Origin: Thamnidium elegans
Taxonomy: Eukaryota; Mucoromycota; Mucoromycetes; Mucorales; Mucoraceae
DNA length: 64,000 nt
Assembly: GCA_025201345.1 (NCBI GenBank)
Contig: JAIXMG010000020.1
Coordinates: 558,001 to 622,000 of the forward strand
Direction: 5' to 3'
In this document: piece by piece, positions 26,338-38,812 of the stretch
How the letters are laid out: each line of letters begins with the position of its first letter
Numbering within the stretch: the first letter of the stretch is position 1
Program-made: the position numbers and the translations under genes
Notes under the pieces: model-generated
Database searches by the model: none
Seen by the model: the letters and a program-made list of their open reading frames with translations, nothing else
What the model was told of the DNA's origin: nothing

Positions 26338-27213
26338 TTACCCTCGTCCACGGTATCCATACATAGGAGAATGACCACTATAATAAGGTGGGACACCCAT
26401 AGCTCCACGGAATGCTCCACGACCTCTACCACGACCACGCGCAGAGAATCCAGGTACATTTGTACGCTTAGGTGTTACCTTTAATAAACGTGCACGGAAT
26501 AAACTTTCATTTAAAGCAACAGCTGCATTGACGAAGCTAGGTTCTGCAAATTCAACATAAGCGTATCTAAATATACATAACAATGTTAGCTTCCTTTTTT
26601 CTTAAAAAAACCTTTTTTTTTTTCGTATGCAACACTTACCCTTTAGGATGACCAGTAAATTTGTCACATAAAATTGTAACTCTATTAATTGTACCACAAG
26701 ATTGAAAATGTGCTTGAAGTTCTTCAGGTGAAGCACCATAGTCGACCTAAAAAGAAAAATGATTTAATTATTTATTTATTGTTATTATTATAAATCAAAC
26801 TTACATTGCCGACGTAAACGGAGCGATTATCAACAGCTTCTTTATCTGTGAAAAAAAAAATATAATAATAATAATACAAAGTCAATATATAAAAAAAAAA
26901 GCCCACATCTATTTTATAATGTATTAAATTACCTTCTTCAGGATTCATAGACTTTTCAACCTCTGCTTGCATATCACGTAACTTTGCTGCTTCGTTCTCC
27001 ATATCCTTAACACGTTGCTTCATAGCTTCTAATTCCTATAGTTTTAAATTCAATCTTGTTTAATCTCTCTTTTTTTTTTATTATTTTTTTTAAAAAAAAT
27101 CTTACCTTATCAACTTCGCTTGAATCTTCAACAGTTTGGTTGGTCTCATTGTTAGACTCTGACAACTGTTGTTGTGTTTGCTCTGTAACGGTTTCCTTTT
27201 CCAAATCACTCAT
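26338..27213 (-). CDS. PAB2: Pab2/PABPN1-like nuclear poly(A)-binding protein
   Basis: Five exons give about 205 residues. The order is an acidic, Gln-rich N-terminus ([19 protein letters not shown]), a coiled coil ([18 protein letters not shown]), one RRM and an RG-rich tail. The RRM has RNP2 VYVGNV, the diagnostic [18 protein letters not shown], and RNP1 KGYAYVEF. The tail has [14 protein letters not shown] and ends MYGYRGRG. The coiled coil plus single RRM is the PABPN1/Pab2 arrangement. These proteins bind poly(A) in the nucleus and act in polyadenylation, export and exosome-linked decay. Arginines in the tail are likely methylation sites, as in relatives. In Pab2 the RRM and RG tail mediate RNA binding and oligomerisation. 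Confidence 0.92.
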
Positions 27214-28673
27214 TATTATTATACAGTGCTATAAAGACGCGAGATATTTTCCTATAAAGAAAATGAAAAAGGAAAAAAAAATTTGAAAAATTCTTTTTTT
27301 TTATTAGGTGTTCTTGGGTAGGAAAGTAGTCCCACAACAACCCACCAGAAATATACGTCACTCGTTGTGTCATACTAACTCCGAACTCCTTTATTGAAGA
27401 AAAGCGCTTTTTCTGTGTGTTAAATTTAACGACATGATACTCCCTCTGCTTACAAAAGGGACTTTTTTTTCTTCCCACCCCTTCTTCCTCAGTTGTACTA
27501 AAGTATATTGCTATAGAAACAAACAAAAAAAAACGATCGAAACGGGATTTAAAAAAGTACCACATGTTGGCCAGTTTCTTTACTGAGTTTGAAGGAAGTA
27601 ACAGATATAAATGTGTGTCTATTCATATAAAAACCTACTTAATAAACTAGAGCGTCTTAAATCTCTTTTGTTAGAATCCAATTTTTTATATTACATAGAA
27701 ACTTACATTGGCGAAATTGCTTCTTTTTTTTTCTTTTTTTTTCTTTTTTTTTCTTTTTTTTTTTGCTGCTAAAAAGAAACTACGATTTTTTAGATGAGCT
27801 GGTTTGCTATAAGTTTCGCGTACTATACCGCTGATTCTACTTCTAAACGTAACATAAGTGTTCTACTCACCAAATCAACAAATTTGAAATATATCCTAAT
27901 ATTTTCCGTTACCAGCAGTAAATAAAAATCTTGGCTCTTTTGCAAAAAACTATTAAGTTTAAACGCGAAACTTTCTAACCCTTCTTTTGGTCTATGTATA
28001 TCTATGACCCTTCCATTTTGCGGAAATATGCCTATTAAAATAAGAGAAAGGGAGACGCTTGGAAATATTTTTCAAAATGCACTAACTTTCCAAACTATAT
28101 TTTTTTGCATTAAAAAATATACTAGGTCGAAATAGTTGTAGGAAAAGCACATTTGACGCGCTCGTTACACAAATTTTTAATTTTATTGATCTATGGATAC
28201 ATCATTACTAGATATGCTGCAGATTTGTATAAAAGAACTATGATATCGAGTATAGCTCTATTATTTTCTCTATCTTCTTTATGAAACGACAAAATACAAT
28301 TATCTAATGAAAAAGAGCCGCATCTTTCTCTTGGTGTATACTTCTTTACATTTTTTTCACTTATCTTTTATTTTCTACCTTATTTAATTATATTTCTGTA
28401 ATATTCACTGCGTTAATAGCCAAAGTGTCATCATCGTAGCTCTAAACTGTCCTAGCGGCACCTGTAAATACTCCCTCAATCATCTCCGATCTTTATAAAA
28501 TGAAATTCGACGACTTTTAAAAAGAGAATCACTTCTTTATCTTTCAGATATATACACTTTAACGTTATCCATTTTTATTCTTCGTAAAAATAAATAAATA
28601 AAAAACACTTACCAACAATGATAAAAAAATACAGTTACACAAAGTCGACATATACACGGAAAAAATAATACTT
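27214..28673. other. Intergenic with T-rich tandem repeat
   Basis: A four-unit repeat of about 11 bases (C plus a T run) lies at 27721-27763. The rest is AT-rich without coding signal. The region lies between the Pab2 promoter side and tRNA-Arg. Confidence 0.55.
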
Positions 28674-28746
28674 TGACGAGGATGGGACTCGAACCCACAA
28701 TCTTTAGATTCGAAGTCTAACGCCTTATCCATTAGGCCACATCGCC
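28674..28746 (-). tRNA. tRNA-Arg (anticodon TCG)
   Basis: A 73-nt cloverleaf on the minus strand, without intron. The anticodon stem is TTAGA/TCTAA around loop CTTCGAA, giving anticodon TCG, which reads CGA codons. The T-arm is GTGGG TTCGAGT CCCAT, the D-stem GCCT/AGGC, and the discriminator base is A. The acceptor stem GGCGATG/CCTCGTC has one G-T pair and one T-C mismatch at position 6-67. The internal A-box and B-box (GGTTCGAGTCC) are intact. Confidence 0.93.
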
Positions 28747-28802
28747 TTAAGTGTGTAACGGGATTTTTAAGATTTTTATATTCTAATGTAATAGGACGAA
28801 TT

Positions 28803-28819
28803 CACGTGAATATCACGTG
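28803..28819. promoter_or_regulatory. Paired CACGTG boxes upstream of tRNA-Arg
   Basis: Two perfect CACGTG palindromes at 28803-28808 and 28814-28819 lie 57-73 bp upstream of the tRNA 5' end. A similar arrangement precedes tRNA-Val, so they may be tRNA-linked control sites. Function is inferred from position only. Confidence 0.4.
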
Positions 28820-29539
28820 ATCCTACATACACCCCTCTGGCCGTATAACCATAGTAAGGGGTGATAAAGCAGAAATTTAATTAATTCGATGAATTTTGCA
28901 TCTAATTCGAACAATTTTGGATACCTACTGGCACCTAAACATATTTTAACTATCGTATTGGTTTGATAAGGTTAAAGAGGTTTTTAGAGTTAATAATTAC
29001 TAATGTTTAAATCGCTTAGTAAATGTGGCTATAGGTTATTCCGAAGTAAGTGTTTGTACAAATGTAGTCTCTGTCAAAAGGAGTTTGTACGTTCTTGACT
29101 TGTAGCTTAAATGATATAAAGTACAAAACTCTTTTTATATATTTTAATAAAGCTTTCATTCTTTGTTATCATCCGCTTTAAGTAAGCGTGAATAAAGAAA
29201 AAATGCGCTGGCTTTTACTCAGTAATAGGAATACTTATACTTTTTTTTTGGTTTTGGCGTATTAAGACGCTACTTTTAATATTTATTATAATTATTAAAA
29301 AAAAATAGAAAAAAGAATAACTATTTAGTGAAAGTTTTATCACTTCAAATTTAAATTGAATATTTAGTTTTTTTTTGTAAAAAAAAAAAGAAAAAAAAAT
29401 ATTTGTAGAATCACAGGGAATGTTGGCAACCTTATGACCGACGACATATTTACTTGAGCATCCATCTATCTGACCCTTTTTGCCACAATCATTCCGCTTA
29501 CAAACTTTACAGATGTTTCTTCTTTTTTTTTTATAAGTG
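28820..29539. other. Intergenic
   Basis: AT-rich, with several A and T runs around 29290-29400. No coding potential seen until about 29,540, where a minus-strand relic begins. Confidence 0.5.
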
Positions 29540-29922
29540 ATGCTGACACTGCAGAAGGCGAGCCATTTGGCGCTAAAATCCTTATAGTGGTAGTGACGAG
29601 ATATATACCAACGAAACTATCTCCAGAAGTGATTTCACCAATCTCTTCATCAAATATTTCGAATTCAACGCAGTTACATCACTAACATTACTGAAATTTT
29701 GGATATATTCGTCATAATTTTCAGTTCCCTCTTTAGCATCCTCATTTTCAATAATAGCCTGATATAAAAATATTATCCTATTTTTATATGTTAGTACGTC
29801 TACTAACTATTTCAAGTTTTTCATTTCTATTGTTGCTTCTTCAGTAATATTTAATTTGGTAGAATCATCATTATCTGCATTATTCTATGGTAGACACACC
29901 AATGTATGAGAATGTTGCATGT

Positions 29923-29961
<39 letters not shown>

Positions 29962-30317
29962 TTGATCTACTTACTGTTGTTACATTAGGTTTATGTTAAG
30001 GTACCACACAAAGAACTAGCGCCCTATAAGTAATAATAACTAGTATATACCAAATACAGTGATTTGTATGTATTGCCTCTTCAGAGTTGATAATATTAAA
30101 GGGGGAGACTTGTTGATTTCTTGCAGTATACTAGAAGAAGTAGGTACGGATTGAACTAACGTCATTTTATCAAGTCGCTGTTGTTGTAAACTAGGTTGAT
30201 CCATCAAACGCTTAGAGTCAGGTCTATTTGCGTGACGATTTCTCTTCGAGCCGACTTTAGGTCCTGGTTTCTTTTTAGAAATACCTTCATTTTTTTAGAG
30301 ATGTTGCTACCAAACAT
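29540..30317 (-). pseudogene. Decayed gene for a basic AT-hook-like protein
   Basis: On the minus strand an ATG at 30317 starts MFGSNISKK and then hits an A7 run. The continuing protein-like sequence (KKKPGPKVGSKRNR, LMDQPSLQQQRLDKM, SILQEINKSPPLIL) lies one frame over, so a one-base loss in the A run is likely. Later protein-like pieces (NADNDDSTKLNITEEATIEM; DEYIQNFSNVSDV) are bounded by splice-like sites, but the intervening exon near 29955-30025 has stops in every frame. KPGPKVGSKR resembles an AT-hook or nuclear-localisation patch. The original family is not recognised. A sequencing error in the homopolymer would explain only the first break. Confidence 0.45.
29918..29959. repeat. (TA)n microsatellite
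   Basis: About 20 uninterrupted TA dinucleotides inside an apparent intron of the decayed gene. Confidence 0.85.
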
Positions 30318-31385
30318 ATTTAAAAAGAAATTAACAGTAAAGAGATAAAAATTAAAGAAGACAGTACACTAAGTTCTTTTGATACTTATAATAGAAACGT
30401 TATTTGTAGTCAAAGATAATTGTATTTGTTTAAAACAAATATTTAGTTTGATTTTTTTTTTTTGCTGGAGAGCAGCATTAAACTCAGTTTCCTTTTTGGT
30501 CTACAGCTAAACTTACAGCGGTTTCTGGCACTATTACTGGCTAACTTACAGCGGTTCCGGCACTACCATTGGCTAACTTACAGCGGTTAAGCATTATGAT
30601 TGGCCAAAACACCCCTTTCTACAAGCGTACCGCCACCCCTCTCCCATGAACGTTCATTAATTACACATTGATCTGTAAAAGTGATATACACTTGCACTAG
30701 CAGTTCCATATACTAAAACTTATAGTACTTTTTTTCTTATTGTTCAAGAGCCGTAATATTTCTTTTTTAGTGTTTCACAGATAAATTTTATTAAGATTAA
30801 ACCAACTATACTTATCGAGCTACCTTTTTTTGTGTGATTTAAATATATTAGATAGTTGACATATTAGCTTCCACAAATGATGAAAACTTCAAGCTATCCT
30901 GATAAGAAGTGTATTTTTCCAATAAGTTTAGCAAACCAAAAAATTTAATATAAAAACGAGCGAGAGAGTTTTGGGAAAAGGGGGAAATTTTGGAACATAG
31001 CTGATTGAAAAGGCTATTATTTTAAGAGAACCGTATCCATTTGTATCGACACCACTTTATCATAAGAGAATAAATGTATTAAAAAAATCAGAAGAAAGGA
31101 AACATCCTTTTAGTTAAAAAAAAAATATGACCTATTGATATATTGTACCACAATGTGTTTTATATGCGCTTGTATTTATGCATTAATAAAATATTTACAG
31201 GTCCCTTTGTATATGTATAAATATGAAGGTTGGGTTTTTTTTAAAAAAAAAATGGGTATTACATATGTGCAGCATACGCCATTTATTATAGTTAGATTAT
31301 GTACAAAAAAAAAAAAAAAAAAATGTCACGCTATTATATACGTTGTTTTTGGTAAATATAGAATAAATATATGCATCGTATATAT
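30318..31385. other. Intergenic with a 33-bp tandem repeat
   Basis: Contains the 30506-30605 repeat listed separately. The rest is AT-rich; an open frame at 31135-31389 contains low-complexity A runs and is not called. Confidence 0.5.
30506..30605. repeat. Three-unit tandem repeat of about 33 bp
   Basis: Units start at 30506, 30540 and 30572 with the shared core CTTACAGCGGTT. Units one and two continue with a similar GGCACTA segment; the third diverges after the core. The repeat is GC-richer than its surroundings. There is no spacer-repeat pattern as in a CRISPR. Confidence 0.75.
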
Positions 31386-32094
31386 CTAATGGATCAATTC
31401 TTGTAATCTACTTTTAACAGACTCTACCATATCCAATAAAGCTTCGGTATCCTTGACATTCTTACGCCTCTCCGATCGTTCTTCTTCATTTACGTTGGGC
31501 ATGGTATCCAATTGAGATAACATATGCATTAACTGTTCGTGTAGATAGTTTCCATAATTTATTAACTCCTTCGTTTGTTTTGGTTCATGTGATTGTAATA
31601 AATGTTCTTTCGCTTGCTTTTCATAACGTTGGATATCCGGTTTCAAAACTGATTCGCGAAGGTTTTTGATCCATAGTAAGCGAGTAGTAATAGGTGCATC
31701 GTCTTTTGGTGCTGGTGCATTTAACGGTGATATATGTTTCTAATAAAAAAAAGTATGATTAATACTGGTAAATTTCTTTTTTATGTATGAATATGTACCT
31801 TGGATCCCATCAACATTACTTTGGATCCAGATACAATTTTATAGTTTTTTATAAATTCACTCCCATTTTTTAATACAGCTAGTACATATATACTTTTTTA
31901 AAAGCAATTTTTAATATGACCTATATATTGCGCAACTTACCTCCATAAGCCAAAAGTTTCATGAATGGAGGTTCGATCTCGGTTAACTCTTGACATTTAA
32001 GCTTGAGATCACTCACGGTCATGGTATTATATTCGTCATCATTCAAGTCAATAGGAAACCTTTTAGCTCCCCAACGAATTTCAAAAGTTACCAT
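31386..32094 (-). CDS. BAG1-like co-chaperone (ubiquitin-like plus BAG domain)
   Basis: Three exons give about 196 residues. Residues 1-75 are a ubiquitin-like domain (MVTFEIRWGAKRFPIDL, TVSDLKLKCQELTEIEPPF, KLLAYGAVLKN, KIVSGSKVMLMGSK). Residues about 100-195 are a helical BAG domain (TTRLLWIKNLRESVLKPDI, TEALLDMVESVKSRLQELIH). BAG proteins bind the Hsp70 ATPase domain and speed nucleotide exchange; the ubiquitin-like part links Hsp70 to the proteasome. No membrane segment is present, unlike yeast Snl1. An upstream in-frame extension from 32232 contains a run of about 15 Phe encoded by a poly-T tract, so the ATG at 32094 is preferred. It ends close to UTP10 on the same strand. Confidence 0.88.
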
Positions 32095-32107
32095 GGGTAT
32101 ATTATAC

Positions 32108-32139
<32 letters not shown>

Positions 32140-32352
32140 AGAAGGGAAAGAAAATAAAACAAGAAACAATACCATCTTATATCGTATTATATGGTAGTCA
32201 TTGAAACTCCTCCTATTAACCTTATAATACACGAAAGAAAAAAACTAACAATATAAGAAGAATGTCATACGTATTTCAAACAACAATTTTTTTTTATGCA
32301 GCAGTCTAAATATTTATTATCTTATTATTTACAAAATGTAAGGCTTCATAAA

Positions 32353-35300
32353 CTAATTAAAGAACTTGTCTAAGCTTTCACCCAAATGAGTTTCGATTTG
32401 AGCATTGACTTGTTGTACAGACTTTTCAACGCGGATATCATCATCCTCCATCAACTCAGCAAGGAAAGAAATACTTTCAGCCAAGAAGAGCAACCATTCT
32501 TCACCAAGACGGATGTAGAATTCTTCAATACACTTCAATGCAGCCAATCTAATCTCGGGATCATCTTCTCTAGTCTTCAAGAGAACCTTTTGGTTAAGAG
32601 GTTTCCAAAGAGTATCATTAGAGACAGTGACAGCCATTTGACCAACACAAGAGACAACATAAGTGTTCATACGAGTCAAGTAATCAGAGCAAGTACCCTT
32701 GGAGGTAACAGACATTTGATCGACAACGGGGTCAACGATCTTTTCAAACTTGGTAGCGTTCCAAAGGTTATCACTATCATACAAGAATGACTTGCGAAGA
32801 GAAGACATGATATAGTTCCAGAGAGAATCGATAGCTTGTTCTCCTTCCTTGTAACGTTCCAAACGAGAAATAACATCGTCGATCAAGTAACCGAAATAAG
32901 GCGTAAAGATAGACTTGAGCTTTTCCAAAAGGGAATCGACCAACTTGTAAAAGAATAAGACACGCTTTAAGCTATCTTCTGAGACAGTAAGACCATCAAC
33001 AGCCAATTCAACAGTAGCCCAATCAACAACCTTAAGGAACAAAGGCTTGAATAAGGTTTCATTCAACTTCATAACCAAATCAAGGAATGCAGAGATAATA
33101 GCATCTTCAAGTTCATTGATATCTGCTTCGTCAAATACATCAGCATGAGCACGACGAATATCAAATGCAATAAGGAAAAATTTGAACAATTGTTTGTAGT
33201 GAGAGGTCATAACATCGCGAGACATGGTACGAATAGTTTCAGAGACAACAGAGCAAAGAGCCAAAGCTGGCTTCTTACCATTCTTGATAGATTGCTCGTA
33301 GAAAGCGAAGACAGGAGTCAAGAGAACACGAGGAGAGACATTACAAGCCAATTGAGACAACACAGAGCGAGTCTTTGCTTCAATCATTACCTTTTGAGTA
33401 TGAGCAGCATCAAAAGAGTAAATGGAAGGATGCAAGAGGCCAGATAACATCTTGGTGATATAAGGACTGACAAAGTGAGGTAAAACACTAACAATGGTTT
33501 CCAAAGCACTAACAACACCAAGTTGCAACAAAGTGTTGGGGTTTTCTGCTTCTACGCTTACGTTCAAAATGTTGGTAACAAGAGGCATAAACTTGGGAAG
33601 ATGGGGAACAGCACGAGGACCAATTTCCTTACAAATAACAGTAAGACATACAAGACTGGAGATTTGTAATTGAGCGTTAGAGGATTGAAGACTATCAGTA
33701 CCAATAACAACAGGAATGGCTTCAGCGAATTGACCAGGGTAAAGAGTACCGAGGATCTTGGCAAGAGAGGCAAGACAAAGTAAAGCAGATTGCTTATTGA
33801 CTGCACTATCTTCTTCACCAGACATATTGCTAGTAGTTTCCTTTTGAATAACAGTGGTAAGGTTACCAATCATGTTGACCAAGATATCTTCACTGCCTTC
33901 AGGAGCATGACCATCAAAGGTGATAAGCTTTTCGTTAAAGATGTTCATAGCCTTACGACGGATAGCACTATCGTTATGAGTGATCAATTCTGAGATAACG
34001 TTAACAAAGGCATCCAAAGGAAGAAGAGCGTTGACCTTATCCAAGACATCGTAGACAACCTTAAGAATAGCTCTCCAGAACTTGGCAACACTAGGCATAG
34101 CGTCCTTGGAAACAGTGTAGGTATCGCGGTACTCGGTAAAGTAAGAAACAATCTTCAAGATGATCTCAACAGATTGAAGGTAGAAGGGTTGCATGGATTG
34201 GGCAAATTCCTCAGAGGCATTACCTTGAGTCATAACCTTATTCAAGAAACCCTTGGAGGTTAACAGTTGACCAACAAAGTTAAGAGTAGCAAGCTTATAT
34301 TGACGAAGTTGCTTAGCATTATGTTCAGAGACATTAAACAAATGGGATTCAACCATAGCTTCATCTTCAGGCTTCTCGTTAGGTAAAACAAGCAAACCGT
34401 TCAAAAGAGCCAAGATAGCCTTCATTTGAGTTTCGGGACCAAAGTGTTGACTGATAAGCAAACTGAATTCAGTAAGAGATTCAGCTTCAGAATGAGCACC
34501 CTTTGCTAATCTTTCAGTGAACTTTTCTAACAACAAAGAAATAATAGCGTACAAGAACTCGTCTTCACCCAAGGTGTGGATAAGAACAGTAAAGAGTCTC
34601 AAACGTCTATGCTTGGGAATATGGAACAAGGCGTCAACAAAGACCTTGAGGATAGGTTTAACTTCAAGTACAAGAGCAATTTCATCATCGTTATTGGACT
34701 TTCTACTAGATACAACAAGAGGAGGAAGAATCTTTTCCAAAGTTTGTTGAATGACTTGGAAACTATAGTTATCATCTTGACGAAGAACATTAGCACCCAT
34801 AAATGTGAATACAGGCATAATGTTATGAAGAACACATTCAGGGAACATGGAGGCAATAGTAGCCATAAGCAAAAGAGCTTGGTTATGAGTTTGAGGGTTA
34901 CCAGTGATACGAATACATTGTACAACGATATCAACACGAAGAGCAGACTCTTCAATGGTGGATCCCTTTTCTTCAGCACTTTGAATGATACGAGTAAGAG
35001 CAGACATAAGAAGTTGGTTAATGTATTCCAAAGAAACAGGAGCGTCACGAAGATCAGCATTGACCATAGCGGTCAAGACTTCAAACAAGGGCTTAACAAG
35101 AGTTTCATCCTTCTTAATTGTCTTTGACTCAACAAGTTCAAGCACAGTAACAAGTTCATAAAGATCAACAGGAGCAGCATTAGGCTTGACTTCAGCATTA
35201 GTACGGCCACGTTTAGCAGAAGGAACAGCAGCAAGAGTACCCATCAAGTTTCTAGCAGCAGTTAAAAGAATATCATCAAACATCTTGGCATCAACATCAA

Positions 35301-38300
35301 TACTTGCTAAGACCATCTTGGAAGCACGTACTTCATTTTGAACACCATTGGTAGCAATATCAATTAAAGAAGAGAAGATGGCTTGTTGAGCCTTAGCATT
35401 AGCAAAAGCAAAGAACTCGGGTGTAATTTGTTCCAAAGCGAAATGACGAGTAGATACTTGCCAACCATCTTCATCAGCACCTTCAAGTGTATCCTTGTTA
35501 GCAAGCAAACGAAGGAAAAGAGGTAAAGTGGTATCTCCCTTAGAACCCAAATTAGCAGCAGTACAGGGTAAGAAGGTATTAACAAGGTAAGCAACCAAGT
35601 CAGATGATTTCTTGGTACGAGGTTTGTTTAAAGTTTCTTGTAAGAGAGGAGATAATAGTTGAAGCTTTAAGGAACTATCGATAGAATCCAACATGGCAAG
35701 CATATTAATCTTGAGTTCAAGAGTGGGAGCAGCCAAGACATGGTTGATCAAGAAAGTAAGAGTATGAGTCTTACGGACCTTGTGTTGCTTTTCCTTGGAA
35801 TGCTCACATAAAGCAAGGTATTCCTTGAATAAACGAGTAACATAACTACGATCTTTACTAATTTCATCATGTCTGTACCATAAGAAGTCAACAAGATGAG
35901 CAGCTTCGTTGGAGCGAACAGCAGTGACATTAGCAGATTGATTATAGAATGCACTGGCAGGAAGAATAGAGATATCAGTAACAGGTTTGACCTTGTGTAC
36001 ATCTTCAATAGGAATAGTAGTGTCATAAACCTTATGACCACTGGGTAAACCTTGAGTTTGGTAAACCATACGAATGTGCTCTAAACAACGAAGACCTTGT
36101 ACACGAACAGATTGATCGTCATCACCGAGAGTAGGGAAAAGAGCAGGCACCAAATGTTGGAAATCGACTTTTGAGCCCTTATTGGTAACGTAATGACCAA
36201 GGTAGGCAGAAGTGATTTGCAAAGCACGAGCACGAACAATATAATTGTTATCGCTATTGGTCCAAATACTAGTCAAGAAACGAAGAGTATCGTCCTTTAA
36301 TTGACCCTTGATTAATTGAGCCATGGCAGATTCAAAAGCAACAACCGAGGAACCACTAACGAATGTCTTGAAGAGTTTAGATACCAAATCAGCATAACTA
36401 GCTTGAGCTTCACTGGACTTATACCAATCAACAGTAGCTTGACCACGTTGAAGAGCAAAAGTTAAAGTAACCAAAACAAATTGAGCGAGTTGAACCAAAG
36501 TAGTAACAGGGACATCATCAGTATTTCTCAATTGCTTAATAATATCCTTGGAAGGTAATCCATCAATAGCCTCTTTAAATCCACTAGTTAATTCAGTAGA
36601 ATAAAACAAGGCCTTTTGGGACTCGGCAAACTTCAAGACAGCATCTAAGACAGTTGACCCTAAAGTATATTGATCATTTTCTTTGGTAACAATAGAGACA
36701 GCTAAAGAAATAACCAAGAGACCAACAATGTTTTCAGCCTTGGATTGACTCTTGACCATATCGATCCAGAAACTCAAGTACTCGGACTTCTTGTTTTGCT
36801 TGATCAAATCAGCTTGCAACTTGATAAACTTGGTAGGTACTTCAAACATATCAGGAGACTTGGTAGCAGCACGAACATTATCAACCATGGCGGATAAAAC
36901 GGGACTTTGCTTTAATTGAACAGAACCAAGACGCTTTAACAAGTTATTGAGGTTGTTACCAGAAGCAGTAAAGATAAATACAGACAAGATACGAGCAACG
37001 GGACCATCTTGATCAGGATGCTTCTTGATGAAATCAGTTAAAAGGAATTTGATAACAGCGACAGCTTCCTTGGTGTTGAAAGCGCCACGTCCACTCAAGA
37101 GTTGAACAAAAGATTCCAAAATCTTTTCAGCAGAAACATGGTTTAAGAGATGATTAGGAACATCTTCAATAACATAGGTCAATAAAGCATTAAAGCTATC
37201 TAAACAACCAGCAAGAGAAGTTTCAAAGATTTCAGGTGTTTGAGCTAAAGGATTAGACTTGTCATCAATAATAGAAACCAATTTCTTAATGGCTAAAAGA
37301 CGGTTGGTGATAGCAGGACTGTTAAGACAGAGGTAAAGTGTGGTGTTGGCTTCTTGAATGATTTCATGACGAGTACCCTTGAAAGCAGAAGCAGTAAATT
37401 CATACAAATCCTTGGTTAATTCAGCATCATCCTTGGTAGCAGCTAACTTGGCTTCCAATACAGCATCCAATTCTTCAACATAACGTTGGGAGATCATGGC
37501 CAAAAGAGTTTGATATTGAGCAACATATTCTTCCTTTTGTTGATCCTTTTTAATAGCCAAATAAGTTTCCATAATTGAGCGAGATAAGAGGATGATATTG
37601 TTACTGGAGAGGTAACCCTTAACAACCAAAGTTTCCAACAAGTTCATGTTACTTGCTTTATTAGCAATCTTACTCAAGAAACATTTGAAAAAGTGTTCGG
37701 TTGCATATTTATCAGCAATTTCTAAAATGACTTGTTCAAAGTGAGAGTTATTGATAATAGCCTTGGTAGCAGCATCAGAAACAGATTGAAAACTTTCTTG
37801 AGTTTGACAGAGGTGAACTACAGTTAATAAAGCGTAAGAGTAACAGCTCTTTTTACAGTTTCTCATAATGGTATCTACAAGTGCTTCAACGCCTTGTTTG
37901 TTGAAAACTGCTTTGGAGGATAATTGAGAAACAATCATGTAACTGGCAAGTTGTAATTCAGGGGTTTCTTTAGCTTCAAATCCACGAATAAGGTGAGGTG
38001 TAAGAGCGACGGTCATTTCGGAGCTAACAGAAGAAGCACGCTTAATATAATCAGTCATCAAAGCGGCATAGAATGAGCAAAGTGTAGGGAATGGTACAGC
38101 AGCTTGAGTGACCATCTTACAGACAAAATCAAATATATATCTGTTCTTGACCATCTTTTTGATCAATAAAGAACGTTCAAGAGGAATCAATGATTTTTTA
38201 ATAGGCTCCAAGAATTCCCATGGTGACTTTTCACTAATATAAAGGATTAGAAATGAATGCATATCACTCAAATAAGATAAACAAACTTACTTGATGGTTA

Positions 38301-38812
38301 AAATAGAAACCATTTTAACAAAAGACTTTGTTTCATGATAAGGTAAAATACACTTGATGATGGATTCAACGTTGAAATCTTGAATACGGAATCTACGAAT
38401 AAGATATTCCAATACTTTTCCAGAAGGTTTTAAAAGGAAATAAGGTGAAAGTTGAGATAAAAAGGCATCGATACTAGCATCTAACTTTTCATTTTCTTCC
38501 TTGGTCTATCAAAAAGGAAATTAGTTGCCATAACAACAAGCTGTCAAAAATAAAAATACTTACTTGAAGGATTCTATCAACAGACTTCATTCTTTCGGAA
38601 AACAAAGTCTTTTCGAAAGGAGAAAACTTTTCGTCAAGAATGGCAAGCTCCATAATACCATTGTAAGCGATAGAATAGATTGTCTCGAGATCTTGGTCGG
38701 CAGCTTCACGAGCACTGAATAAGAAAGAAGCTCTGGTCTTCCTTGTTACCTCGCTTACGTTACGTAAGTCAAGAGTACCAATCTTTTTCAACTGTTGTTT
38801 CAAAGACGACAT
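32353..38812 (-). CDS. UTP10: UTP10/HEATR1, U3 snoRNP component
   Basis: Three exons (38564-38812, 38291-38505, 32353-38233) give 2,114 residues, as expected for this giant HEAT-repeat protein. The N-terminus is SLKQQLKKIGTLDLRNVSEV, then TRASFLFSAREAADQDLETI, the conserved start of Utp10/HEATR1. HEAT helices fill the length. The C-terminal BP28CT-type region includes FTPYFGYLIDDVISRLERY, SLRKSFLYDSDN, and DDPEIRLAALKCIEEFYIRLGEEWLLFL with the closing QVNAQIETHLGESLDKFF. Utp10 belongs to the t-UTP/UtpA complex that starts small-subunit processome assembly on pre-rRNA. It shares a 259-bp divergent promoter with uS15, which suits co-expression of a 40S assembly factor with a 40S protein. Confidence 0.96.

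Noticed and set aside
26117..26374. Phe-rich plus-strand frame
   Set aside because: Produced by long T runs; overlaps the 3' end of the Pab2-like gene on the other strand.
30506..30605. Possible CRISPR-like repeat
   Set aside because: Head-to-tail units without unique spacers, in a eukaryotic genome.
31921..32232. N-terminal extension of the BAG protein containing a Phe run
   Set aside because: The extension is encoded by poly-T tracts; the ATG at 32094 gives the normal ubiquitin-like start.
33564..36041. Several Leu/Val-rich minus-strand frames and plus-strand frames within 32,353-38,233
   Set aside because: They are shadows in other frames of the 5.9-kb UTP10 exon, which has no stop over nearly 2,000 codons.
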